Below are positions 19,401-29,666 of a DNA stretch of 64,000 bases, in pieces. The notes beneath the pieces were generated by a model, which saw only the letters and a program-made list of their open reading frames with translations, was not told where the DNA came from and did no database searches. Numbering within the stretch: the first letter of the stretch is position 1; each line of letters opens with the position of its first letter. Both the position numbers and the translations under genes were made by a program. The stretch comes from Chitinophagaceae bacterium (GTDB lineage: Bacteria; Bacteroidota; Bacteroidia; Chitinophagales; Chitinophagaceae): NCBI GenBank assembly GCA_016721085.1, contig JADKJI010000001.1:62001-126000 (forward strand), in the 5' to 3' direction.

Positions 19401-22400
19401 TGAATGTAACAAACAGCACCAGTGGTGGCTTCCCAAGTGATGGTGGATACGCAGCACGTTCTGTGTCTGTTTGGATCAAACCAACACTTACTACCGCCAA
19501 ATACATGATTTTTGATTTTGGTGGAAGCGATAATGGTATTGCATTGCGTACAAATGGAAATGCGTTACAGGCAGGTATTGCCAACGCATCGGTTAGAACT
19601 TCGGTATCATTGGCAAGCTTTGCCTCAAATGGTAACTGGATTGCCGGTGGTTGGAACCTTGTTACAGTAGCCTATAACAAAACAACATTCAGTCTGTTCC
19701 TCAATAATGTTCAGGTTGCCACAACAACCACATCGTTCTCAAGCATAGCTGCAGTGAGTACTTCTAATTCAGTAATTGGTTATGCAAGTACTACAACAGG
19801 TAATGCTTTTAATGATGCACAGAATACCTACGCATTCTATTCAGGTGGAATGGACGAATTAGTGATTCATACCGAATTAACTACTGCTGCCGATGTTGCT
19901 ACGCAAGTATCACTTACAAGAGGTGTGTCTATGGACACAACTTTAGCGGCTCCAGCTTTGCCAGCGGTACCTTCTACTTTGACAACTACCGTTGTTGCAA
20001 AAGATATCATTAAGCTTGACTGGGCTGATAACTCAAACGATGAAACAGGATTCGAAATATGGCGTTCTGTAGGAAATCAAACAAGCTTCCAGACTCTTCA
20101 AGACAATTAGTGGTGGTGCAGGTGCTACAAAGACATTCTCTGATTTATGACACATATTCTTGACTTCACCATGAAGTATGCCACTACTTATGCATTGCCA
20201 ATAAATGCAGTAGATGGTGATGGTGATATCCTTACTTTCTCTTTCGATGATTTGCCTTCTTTTGCAACATTGGAATCTGTAAGTAATGGTAATACCAATG
20301 TAGTACTGAGCCCAACTGTTGGTGATCAGGGTGTATATTCTATCACAGCTTATGTTGATGATGGACATAATGGAAGGGATACTACTACATTTACAATGGT
20401 TGTGAACGATAATACCGTTCCAACAATGGATACCATTACCGATAAGATCCTTAACGAAGGAGCCACACTGGTTGTTCCTGTAAGAGCAAATGATGCTGAA
20501 GGCAATGGCTATATGGTTTGGACTTTCGATAGCAAACCTTCGTTCGCTACATTCGTAGATAGCGGAAATGGCAGAGGAGCAATTGTACTTAAGCCAGGGT
20601 ATGCTACTTCCGGCCTGTATCAGATGAGTGTTTTTGCTGATGATGGCAATGGTGCATGGACAAGCCGCACATTCAAGATTCTGGTGAATGAAGTAGATCC
20701 TAACGACAATATTAGGGTGAATATGAAACAATTCGCAGGTAACGTACCTAACTGGAACGATGTAGACCTGTGGAGCTTGCCTAGTCCTTTCAACAGGCCA
20801 GCACTCGTATCTAGTAAGGGTGTTACAACTACAATAGGTCTTAATATTGTGAGTGGATCTTATGGGGCATCTTCTGATGGAGTTCAAACTGGTAATAATT
20901 CAGGACTGTTCCCTGACAACATTATGAAGGATGCTATTAACTGGGGTAAATTTGCTACTGGTGCAGCCGATACAGTTAGGATGAGAGTTTACGGATTGGA
21001 TACAGCCCGTAAGTACAACTTCGTATTCTTCTCTTCAAGCACCGATAATTGCTGTGGAATAAATGCAAATTCTGTAACTACATTCAGAATTGGTAATGAT
21101 CTTGCACAGGTGAATTATTATCTTAATAGTTCAATGACCGATACAATTTACCAGGTGAAACCAAATGCAGCTGGTGAAGCATTGATAACAATGATAGGTG
21201 ATGCCAGCAGCAACGCAGGTGGTATGTTGAATGCCCTTATTATTAATGCAGCTTTTGATGATGGTACAGCGCCTGCTAAACCACTTGATCTTGAAGCTTC
21301 CTTTATAGAAAATCAGGGTGTTCGCCTTTCATGGATAGACAGGGCTTATAATGAATTCAAATACAGTGTGTATCGTGCTACTTCTAAAAATGGTACATAT
21401 ACATTAGTGAACCCACAAGGTCAGAATAGCGATAGTACAGGATATTCAGACCTTACTGTGGATCAATACACATCATATTTCTACTATGTAGTTGGTGTCA
21501 ATAACTATGGATTTGGTACTTCAAGTGATACAGTAAACATTAGGACTGGTAATAATAAACCAGTGTTCAGTGGAGTGAGTGATTTTGCTGTAAAAGCTGA
21601 TAATAGTTTCCAGGAACTGTTCTCAGTAAGTGATGTGGCTGCTGATAATGTAACTGTGTCGATAGATAACAAACCTTCATTTATTGTTCTTGATAGCTTA
21701 GGAAATGGCAATTACAGGATTACTGCCACTCCAACAATCGACAACTTAGGTCAGAAATTCCTAGTGTTAACAGCAAGGGATAATAAAGGTGGTGTTACAA
21801 AGGCACAGATTATTGTTACTGTTGTTGATAAAGCCCTTACAAGGCAGGTGAGTGTGAATTTTGGTGATAATAACAAAACTGCTCCTGCTCCTTGGAATAA
21901 CTTCCTTCATTATGGAAATGCAGGTAATATCATCAATAACCTTAGAGATGCTCTTGGTAATACAACTACTATGAGTATGCAAATGGTTGAAGGTTGGTCT
22001 GCCCGTTTCAACGAAGGTCATATCACTGGTAATAACTCTGGTGTTGTAACCGATTCAGTATTGCAAAGTGGTATCTATTATGATGGAACTGCTGCAAGAA
22101 CGATTACAGTTGCCGGATTGGATCCTTCTAAGCGTTACAACTTTGTGATCATAGGAAGTAAGAATGAAGGTTATAATGCTACAATGCGTGTATCTGTAGG
22201 TGCAGTAGCTGATACCCTGAACTCGAGGAACAATACCAACATGACCGCGAACATAAATGGTTTAACGCCTCCGGCGAATGGAACTTTGACCATTTCTTTC
22301 ATAAAGCTTACAGGTTCTAACTACTTGTATCTGAATGGTATCATCATTGAAGAATATGATCCAGTTGGATTTACTATTATGAATCCTATTAACCTGGACG

Positions 22401-23569
22401 TTAATCCTATTGACAGAACATCAACTCTTCTTACATGGTCTGATAGGTCTAATAATGAAAACACAGCCATTGGAGATGGTTTCCAATTGCAAAGAGCAAC
22501 TGACTCACTGTTTACTGTAAATGTTACAAACATTAACGTGTGGGCTAATAACTCAACCTACACCAATACAGGTCTCACTGCCAATACCAAATACTGGTAT
22601 CGCATAAGGGCTAAAACAAGTGGTGGTGTGTTCTCTGCCTGGAGTAATGCAGTGAAAACCATTACCCCTCAGTCGATGATCTATGTGAACTTTAACCAGA
22701 ATGTACAAAGCGTTGGTTCACCTTGGAATAACCTGGCTGCATTCCCTGATGAGAATGTAGTGTATAGTAACCTTCAAAACCAATCCAATACAAACACTGG
22801 ATATACTTTGAGTATTACTCGCGGTTGGAATGGAGAAAATAACGCTGGTTTTGTTACAGGTAATAGCACAGGTATGCCAAATAATGTACTGCAATCAGGA
22901 TATTGGATGGATAACCTTCAGCAATCTCAGATGAAGATTTCAGGTCTGAACCAGACTAAACGCTACAGGATCGGATATATCAGTAGCTCGAACTGGATTG
23001 GCGGTGAACTTACATCTACTCTTACTGTAAACGGACGTACAGTTTATATCAACGGCTGGCAAAACAGTAGTAAGATTGTTTATATTGGAAATCTGGTTCC
23101 GGATGCAAATGGTGAACTGACACTCGATTTCTCTACAACAGAAACTTCAGCAAATGCCTACAGTAGTGGTATTATCCTTGAAGCTTATGATGATGTGAAT
23201 GGCGGTGCAGTATTGAACTCAGCAGTTCAGAATCCATTAGTGAAGAATGTTGTTAAAGAAGAGTCAGCGCCTGCTATCATCCTTTCTGAAAATGCGAATA
23301 TCGGAGCAGTGATTTATCCAAATCCATTCGTGGAAGATATCACTATCGACTTCAAGAATAGCGTATCAGGAAAAGAAGCACAAGTTGACTTATATGATAT
23401 ATCTGGTCGTAAGGTGATGAGTAAATCTTACAGCGGCTTACAGGATGGTGTACAAACACTACGTTTGAGTACTTCAGATTCTAAGTTAGCACCTGGTATT
23501 TATATGGTAACTTTAACAATCGACGGAAAACTGTCAGGAGTTAATAAACTGGTGAAAACCAAGAAATAA
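16451..23569 (+). CDS. Giant secreted hydrolase with Fn3, PA14, LamG, cadherin-like and lectin-like modules and T9SS tail (several frame breaks)
   Basis: A cell-surface or secreted multidomain protein of about 2,370 residues. The start at 16451 begins a signal peptide (MKKALLLTTFAILSMFTLLKAQ). The catalytic domain (16640-17350) is an alpha/beta-hydrolase with FFHGAGEPG, GLSNGGNAVW as nucleophile elbow, GGKDTNPT and DLGHAVW; it is related to, but clearly diverged from, the three esterases nearby. Then, by position: Ig-like region to 17930, Fn3 (17930-18225; 18235-18490), PA14 (18500-18940), Fn3, LamG (19250-19930), Fn3, cadherin-like (20165-20700), and three copies of a malectin/lectin-like domain (20710-21270; 21840-22360; 22675-23190) separated by Fn3 and cadherin-like modules. 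A type A sorting domain ends it (AVIYPNPFVEDITI...GIYMVTLT). Frame breaks lie at about 18727, at 19085-19140 (more than one) and at 20090-20150, where sequence appears lost. Many sugar-binding modules suggest a polysaccharide-bound esterase. Confidence 0.8.
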
Positions 23570-23597
23570 GAATCAGCCAAAAGGCGTTAATAATACT

Positions 23598-23636
23598 AAA
23601 AATCCGGAAATCCCGTTATGGATTTCCGGATTTTTT
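23598..23636 (+). terminator. Strong intrinsic terminator after the giant hydrolase
   Basis: AAAAATCCGGAAATCC (23598-23613) pairs perfectly with GGATTTCCGGATTTTT (23620-23635), loop CGTTAT, followed by T. It is 28 bases after the stop at 23569 and 38 bases before the next gene, so the Wzc-like gene needs its own start of transcription or read-through. Confidence 0.93.
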
Positions 23637-23673
23637 GAATTTTAGATCTCAAGAAACCACAAATCGTTAAAAG

Positions 23674-25884
23674 ATGGATCTCCTTTATTTGCTCCATTCC
23701 CTACTGAGGAAGAAATGGATTATTATATTTTGTACCCTCATCGGTGGAGTTGCTGGCTTTGTTTTCAACTTATTCCGGGAAAAAGAATATACGTCCCTTC
23801 TCGCAGTATTCCACTGGTTTTACCATGGAAAAAAAGATCAAGATCCAGGAAGGGGAGAACGCCGACTTCTTTCAAATTGATACCCGCTTTAACAATATAA
23901 ATGTGGCCTTTAGTTCCGATAAGGTTACTGGAATGCTTACGTACAAGCTGATGCTTCATGATCTTGAAGACAGAACCCCTTTCCGTACGTTGAAGCCAGA
24001 ACAGTTAAAGGAAAAGAACATTACCCCTGCAGATCTTGAATTCGCTAAAAAAATATTACGCCAGAAAATAAGTGATCTTGAGTTACTTTCTTCCTATGAA
24101 CCCAATGAAAAGAAAGTGCTTGAACTTATTAAGCTTTACAAATACGACCCTATGAGTCTGGGGAAAAAGGTTACAATGGATCGTTTGGAAAGAACCGATT
24201 TCATCAACATTTTTGCCCACTCAGAAAATCCGCATCTTTCCGCTTTTATGGCGAATACTGCTGGTGACCAGCTAATACGTTTCTTTAATGACATTTATGG
24301 CGTGAGGTTAAAATCCTCTTCCGAGAAATTGGATAGTATTACAAAAATCAAAAAATTCATTGTTGATAGCCTTTCTGCGAGATTGCAGGATTTTAAAGTA
24401 CGAACGGGTCCAACAACCAGTGGTGATAAAGCCACAGCGGCAATGGGCGTTGTTACCGAATTGTATGGTAAATACCAGGAAGAAACAAGGGAGTTAAACC
24501 GATTGAAAGCTGAAAAGGAAGCGATTGAAACCCAACTCGCCAATTTAGGAGACAATACCGTAGCTACTACAAACGCCACTGCTGGAAATAACAAGGTCAT
24601 TTTGCAGTTGAAACAACGCAATGAAGACCTACAGAAAGAATTGCTTGGTAAAACAGACGAGCAAAAGAAAAAAATTCAGGATGAGATTGACAATAACATA
24701 ACAAAGATGTTGCAATTATCAGCAACAAAATCTCCTTCTAATACTGCTGAAAAAGAAAAAAAGAATACAAGACGCGACGAATTGCTGAACAGGAAGATTG
24801 AGCTGGAAAGCCAGATAATAGCAACAACGAACAACGTAGAACAATTCAAAAGGGAAAAAGATAAATATGAAGCTTTGATTAATGTGGGTGGAGGTGATGA
24901 TGTTATAGTACAGCAAATGGAACGTGACCTTCAGTTGGCAACTAAGGAATATGAAGTAATGAGGCAAAGTTTACAAGGGGCATTGGATAATGATGTTAAC
25001 CCTGAAAATAACTTTAAGCAGACGAATATAGGTATGCCTGCAGAAAAGCCAAGTCCAGGTAGAACGGTAATCATTGCAGGATTGTCGGGTGGTCTTATGT
25101 TCTTCTTCTCAACATTTCTCTTCCTGATTATGGCTTTCTTAGATACTTCCTATAAAACAGCAGATAGATTTAAGTTCCAAACTGGATTGCCGTTATTAGG
25201 AACCGTTAAAAAGGCCGATGAGTCTGGTGAAAAAGTGTGGAGTCAATTTCAGGAGAAAGAAGCTGCTACCCCAAAGGATGCCATTTTAATGGAAGGACTT
25301 AGGAAGTTGCGATTTGAAATTGAAAATAGTGGAAAGAAATCAATATTGTTTACCAGTGCCCGTGCGGGTGAAGGGAAATCTTTTATAATTGAATCGCTGG
25401 CCGCTTCAATAAGTATTACAAAGAAAAAGATCCTGATTATAGATGCTAACTTTTCAAATAACACATTAACCCGTGAATTTGAAGCAAAGCCTGTGTTGGA
25501 TAAGATTTCGATTGCACCAAACGATGCTCTTACTGAAAAGCTTTCTGTGTAACCAGTATGACACCGTTTGCAGGAACTACCATTATAGGTTGTGCCAGCG
25601 GTACAAACACACCAGCTGAAGTACTACCCAAAAATCATATATTCAAACAATTAAGTAAATTAGGGGAGTTGTACGACTTTATTTTGATTGAAGCCGCCTC
25701 TCTGAATCACTATCCTGACTCTAAGGAACTCTCTGAGTATGTTGATGGAATAGTACTGGTTGTTGATGCAAGATCATCTGCAGAACCTTCAGATAAAGAT
25801 TCGTATGAATTTGTAAATGCTTCAGGCGATAAATTCATAGGGTCCGTTTTGAATGCTGTTCAGAAGCATGACATGAAGTACTAA
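23674..25884 (+). CDS. Wzz/Wzc-like polysaccharide co-polymerase with degenerate BY-kinase domain (two frameshifts)
   Basis: An inner-membrane chain-length regulator of about 735 residues. It has an N-terminal helix (KKWIIIFCTLIGGVAGFVFNLF), a long periplasmic part with coiled-coil stretches (about residues 220-420, e.g. RELNRLKAEKEAIETQ), a second helix (TVIIAGLSGGLMFFFSTFLFL) and a cytoplasmic CpsD/BY-kinase-like domain with Walker A SARAGEGKSF and Walker A' ILIIDANF. In the Walker B position it reads DFILIEAAS, a Glu instead of the usual Asp-x-x, and the C-terminus (QKHDMKY) has one Tyr rather than a Tyr cluster, so kinase activity is doubtful. Indels: an extra C at 23795-23797 (joining YTS to FSQYSTGFTMEKK) and a missing T at 25542-25544 (joining EKL to VTSMTPFAGTT). 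It opens the plus-strand polysaccharide operon. Confidence 0.85.
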
Positions 25885-25924
25885 ATAGCCCAATGGAATT
25901 ATACTAAACCTTAATAATCATCCA

Positions 25925-27090
25925 TTGATAAGTGATCTGTTAAATAGTAAGACAATTTTGGCGCGGGACAGATCGCCCTGGGTGGATTATATAAAAGGTA
26001 TATGTATCATTCTTGTTTGTTTCCGTCATGTATATGAAGGGTTATTGAGTGTAACAACAGTTCCCCCTTCCAGTGAAACACTCGATTACCTGAACCTGTT
26101 CTTTTTCAGTTTCAGGATGCCGTTGTTTTTCATTGTGTCTGGACTGTTCCTGGCTCCAAGTTTTAATAAGTTAGGCTTTAACGGATATTTTAAGCAAAGG
26201 GTTCAAACCATTTTTTATCCTTTTGTTGTTTGGGGGGTTCTTCACATTTCCCTTCAATTGTTATTTAAGGATTATGTGAATGCCAACAGGGAGCCCTACG
26301 ATTATCTTCGGTTGTTTTTCAGGCCCCGTGCTATTGAACAGTTCTGGTATTTAAATGCATTGTTTTTGTAGGAGTACTTTATGCAGTATTTAAACGGTAT
26401 GCACGGTTTAATATAGTTCACCAATTAGTACTTGGGTTAGTACTGTATACTGTTGCAGCTTTGTTTAATAGATATAAAATTGAAGGTGGATTTTTATACG
26501 ATGTATTCTTCTTTTACCTGTTTTTCGCTATTGGAGATTTGTTATCATCATTCGTACTAGATAAGGAAAATGTAAAGTTGTTTTCATCTTATAAGCTTCT
26601 GTTTATCATTCTTCCTTTCTTTCTGGTGCTACAGCATTATTTCACAAGCATAAGTTTTGATAAAGGGGATGATTATTATGTTCAAAGATTCATGCCATTC
26701 CTCTTTATTTTAGCGGCCCTTATTGGTGGAGCATTTATTGTTTCAATAGCATTCATTCTCCAAAAGAAAAATTGGCTCCGATTTTTAAGGGTGGTTGGAT
26801 ACCATTCTTTGTATATATATGTGGCCAATCTGATGGTTACTTCCGCAACCAGAGTGGTGTTATACAGAGTGCTTCATGTCGAGAATATATACATTTTGCT
26901 TTTTGTCGGAATTGTTTCTGGCGTTTTGATACCCATGCTGATGTATGGAATTGCACAAAAGGCAGGAGCCTGGTGGCTTTATACACTTAAAAAGCCTGTC
27001 GCTACCACCTCAGCAAAGGTTGCGGTTAAACAAAGTGAAACCTTTGAAAAATCCGTTCCCAAAGCTGTAGTAAGAAATATAAAACATTGA
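25925..27090 (+). CDS. Acyltransferase family 3 (polysaccharide O-acyltransferase), frameshifted
   Basis: A polytopic membrane acyltransferase (PF01757 type) of about 388 residues that probably O-acetylates the exopolysaccharide or its lipid-linked unit. The N-terminus has WVDYIKGICIILVCFRHVYEG with the conserved His of the first helix, then FRMPLFFIVSGLF, both typical. Eight or more further helices follow. The frame breaks at the T run of 26363-26367: one added T restores FWYLNALFFVGVLYAVF and runs on to 27090. The start is uncertain: the first plausible codon is TTG at 25925, and the frame stays open upstream to an ATT at 25898 with no ATG. Secreted esterases on both sides of the cluster could remove the groups it adds, which is inference. 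Confidence 0.85.
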
Positions 27091-27097
27091 AATTAGA

Positions 27098-27211
27098 ATG
27101 AAAAGAGTACTACCAAAAAAGGAAGAAGACTTGAAGTTATATGAGAACCTGAGCATTCTCTTCTCTTTGGTATTTGTTATAGCCATGTTTGTAAAATTCA
27201 TGTTTTTTTAG
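27098..27211 (+). CDS. 37-residue single-helix membrane miniprotein
   Basis: A short ORF from ATG 27098 to TAG 27209-27211. It reads MKRVLPKKEEDLKLYENL and then one hydrophobic helix, SILFSLVFVIAMFVKFMFF. The charged N-terminus and helix fit a small inner-membrane protein with a cytoplasmic N-terminus. It starts seven bases after the acyltransferase stop, and its TAG overlaps the GTG start of the Wzy-like gene by one base (TAGTG), so its translation is probably coupled to that gene. This tight packing in an otherwise compact operon is the main argument that it is real. I do not recognise a family; a small partner of the acyltransferase or polymerase is possible. Confidence 0.6.
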   Translation: MKRVLPKKEEDLKLYENLSILFSLVFVIAMFVKFMFF

Positions 27212-28740
27212 TGAAACCTTTATTGCTAAACATATTGCAATCGGCTCTACCTTCTATGGGTAAAGGCATTTCCGGGACGAGGAAGACCGTTTATGGTATA
27301 CTCGGATTGGTACTGTTGTTGATTATTTCCATATTTATATCTTATGTAACTGTTCTTGTAGATGTAAAGATCGGTGTAGGTATTGTTGTGGCTTTATTCG
27401 GGATATTTGTTTTATTCGTCTGCCTTACTTATCCAATAGTTGGTTATTATTCTGTCATTTTCATTTCGCTCTTCCTGGCAATGCCAGATAGGCTAATAGC
27501 TAATAACTCTTTTATGTTTACCGGATTGATTCCGGAATTTCTGACCTATGTTGTTTTGTTGGGTGTTTTAACAAAGAAGAAGTATCAGCTCGAATTGAAG
27601 AAGGGTTTCTGGAACCAGTCAATAACTTTTTGGATCATTGTATTGATGGGGTACTATATATTGGAGTTATTCAATCCTAACATGTTTGGCAAATTAGGAT
27701 GGTTTAATTTTTTCAGGAAGCAAGGAAGCTTTTTTGCTTTTTTTTACATGACTTATGCCCTAATAGATTCGAGGAAAGCACTGAATTTCTTTGTGAATTT
27801 TTGGATAGGGGTTAGCTTCCTTGAAGCTATATACGCATGTAAACAACAATGGTTTGGTCTTTTTAATTTCGAGTACCGGTGGCTTTATGCAAGCAAAATA
27901 AGAATGGACCTTTATATCAATTGGGGGTATGTAAGGAAGTTTGGCTTGCAGTCGGACCCTGACGCAGCAGGTATGTTATATGCTGCCTGTACCATGTTTG
28001 CTCTGGTACTTGCCTTGCGGTGTCAATCAAGGATACGCCGATATTTCCTATACCTGGTGGCCATTCTTAATTTGCTGGCCTCATCCTATACCGGAACCCG
28101 TACCTCAACCATGATGGTGGCAGCGGGAATCCTGTTTTATGTTGTTCTCACTCTATATGAGAAAAGGACTAAGATATTGATGGTGACATCTATTCTTACT
28201 TTCGTCTTTATCATGTTCGTTCCTATTTATAGCAATCCGGTTATAAACAGGGTTAGGTCTACTTTCAATCCGGGCAAAGACCCATCCAATATAGTACGGG
28301 AAATGAGTCGTAATTTTGCACGATCCTATATACGCAGCCATCCTATTGGAGGCGGAATCTTTACTTGTGGCGACCTCGGAATAATGTACAATCCAGGGCA
28401 CTTCCTAAATCAGGTTATGCCGGATAGTGGCTATTTCCAGGTACTGATGGAGCAGGGTTTTATAGGATTGATAATGTTGCTGGCATTTTATTTTGTGGTG
28501 TTACGCACAGGGATACGTTATTTTTACCGAACAAAGGATCCTGAGCTGAAAAGCATTCTAGCCGCTACCCTTGCTTACCTGTTTTCCATTATGGCAGGCC
28601 AGTTTTCACAAATGGCGTTTTATTTTTATCCAAGTGTCCTGTTTATCTATGCCGCCCTTGCATTTATGCTTAAGATGAAGTATTTTGGTGCGGAAGAAGA
28701 TGAGAATAAAGGAGTTACCTTACAAAAAGAAACAAAGTGA
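27211..28740 (+). CDS. Wzy / O-antigen ligase-like membrane protein
   Basis: A 509-residue polytopic membrane protein with about twelve helices, of the O-antigen polymerase/ligase group (PF04932 type). The Wzy_C-like hallmark is a large periplasmic loop around residues 350-410 with SHPIGGG, the NPGHFLNQVMPDSGYF stretch (His and Asp typical of the family) and MEQGFIGLIMLL. Arg-rich ARSYIRSHP precedes it. It would polymerise the lipid-linked repeat units on the periplasmic side, with the Wzc-like protein setting length. It starts with GTG coupled to the miniprotein (TAGTG) and ends with TGA overlapping the GTG of the TolC-like gene. Confidence 0.85.
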   Translation: MKPLLLNILQSALPSMGKGISGTRKTVYGILGLVLLLIISIFISYVTVLVDVKIGVGIVVALFGIFVLFVCLTYPIVGYYSVIFISLFLAMPDRLIANNSFMFTGLIPEFLTYVVLLGVLTKKKYQLELKKGFWNQSITFWIIVLMGYYILELFNPNMFGKLGWFNFFRKQGSFFAFFYMTYALIDSRKALNFFVNFWIGVSFLEAIYACKQQWFGLFNFEYRWLYASKIRMDLYINWGYVRKFGLQSDPDAAGMLYAACTMFALVLALRCQSRIRRYFLYLVAILNLLASSYTGTRTSTMMVAAGILFYVVLTLYEKRTKILMVTSILTFVFIMFVPIYSNPVINRVRSTFNPGKDPSNIVREMSRNFARSYIRSHPIGGGIFTCGDLGIMYNPGHFLNQVMPDSGYFQVLMEQGFIGLIMLLAFYFVVLRTGIRYFYRTKDPELKSILAATLAYLFSIMAGQFSQMAFYFYPSVLFIYAALAFMLKMKYFGAEEDENKGVTLQKETK

Positions 28741-29459
28741 ATAGACAATTTATCTTTCTGCTACTCGTAGTGGTTTTCGCTAACCAAACTGTTGCTTTCG
28801 CTCAACCCGGAGGTAAAACAGGTTCAACTTATCTTTCTGCCAGAGATACTTCTGTGATTCTCGATATCAGAGAGAAGCTGGTTCAACTGGCACTTCAAAA
28901 TCCCGGTTTTGAAATTGCTGACCGTAAAATAAATGTCGCTGAATTTCAATTGAAAAAGGCAAAAGGAGATTGGTTGGCCGCCATTAATGCCAATATAAAT
29001 CTGAATGAGATTACAATCAATCCCAGTGCTAATAACCAATTGTTCTTCCCTTTATGGAACGTAGGTGTTTCAGTTCCGCTGAACTATTTTAGTCAAAATA
29101 GATACCTCAATAAGATTGCTAAGGAAAATGTTTACATAGCAAATGCAGAGAAGAATGAAAAGTATAGGATGATCCGCACGAAAATTCTTACGAGGTATGA
29201 AGACTACCTGATGTACAAAGAAATGCTTGAACTCCAGAATAGGGCTACTCAGGATGCCTATCTTACATACAGGCAAAAAGAGACTGACTTCAAAGACGAT
29301 ACTATAACATTTGATGAGTATAACAAGGCTTTTGCCGTTTATAAGGAACAACAGGATAAAAGATTGAAATCGCAACGCGATTTCAATGTTTCAAAACTGG
29401 ATATAGAAGAAATGATTGGTATTAGCATGGATGAGTTATTACAGCAATATCAAAAATAA
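28737..29459 (+). CDS. TolC-family-like periplasmic/outer-membrane protein, short
   Basis: A 240-residue exported protein with signal peptide (FIFLLLVVVFANQTVAFAQ). It has the look of half a TolC/OEP protein: VQLALQNPGFEIADRKINVAEFQLKKAKGDW resembles the first helical hairpin, an intervening beta-like part (FFPLWNVGVSVPLNYF), and long charged helices at the end. Full TolC proteins are about twice as long, but they contain two homologous halves, so a single-repeat version is plausible. It starts at GTG overlapping the Wzy-like stop by four bases, which ties it to polysaccharide export. No Wza-like outer-membrane exporter was found in the window, so this may fill part of that job; that is inference. 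Confidence 0.65.
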   Translation: MNRQFIFLLLVVVFANQTVAFAQPGGKTGSTYLSARDTSVILDIREKLVQLALQNPGFEIADRKINVAEFQLKKAKGDWLAAINANINLNEITINPSANNQLFFPLWNVGVSVPLNYFSQNRYLNKIAKENVYIANAEKNEKYRMIRTKILTRYEDYLMYKEMLELQNRATQDAYLTYRQKETDFKDDTITFDEYNKAFAVYKEQQDKRLKSQRDFNVSKLDIEEMIGISMDELLQQYQK

Positions 29460-29505
29460 GCCATCTTGTATCCAGGGAACTGTTGCAATAGACTATAATC
29501 ATATT

Positions 29506-29535
29506 AGAAGAAACAGCCGTTTCTTCTTTATTTTT
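29506..29535 (+). terminator. Intrinsic terminator of the polysaccharide operon
   Basis: AGAAGAAAC (29506-29514) pairs with GTTTCTTCT (29519-29527), loop AGCC, followed by TTATTTTT. It lies 46 bases after the TolC-like stop and marks the end of the Wzc-to-TolC transcript. Confidence 0.82.
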
Positions 29536-29666
29536 ACTGACTTACATTTTTGTGCGACGGATTAATTGTGTATGGATTTCGCTTCCCATTTTTCAGACAA
29601 AATAATCTGGCTTTATCTGATTGAAGACATTGCTAACTGCATTTAGTATATTAAAGAGGATTCAGT

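Noticed and set aside
20033..20887. 284-residue open frame on the minus strand inside the giant hydrolase gene
   Set aside because: It is antisense to modules with clear cadherin-like and lectin-like sequence; the translation is Cys/Ile/His-rich with no signal, repeat or family motif.
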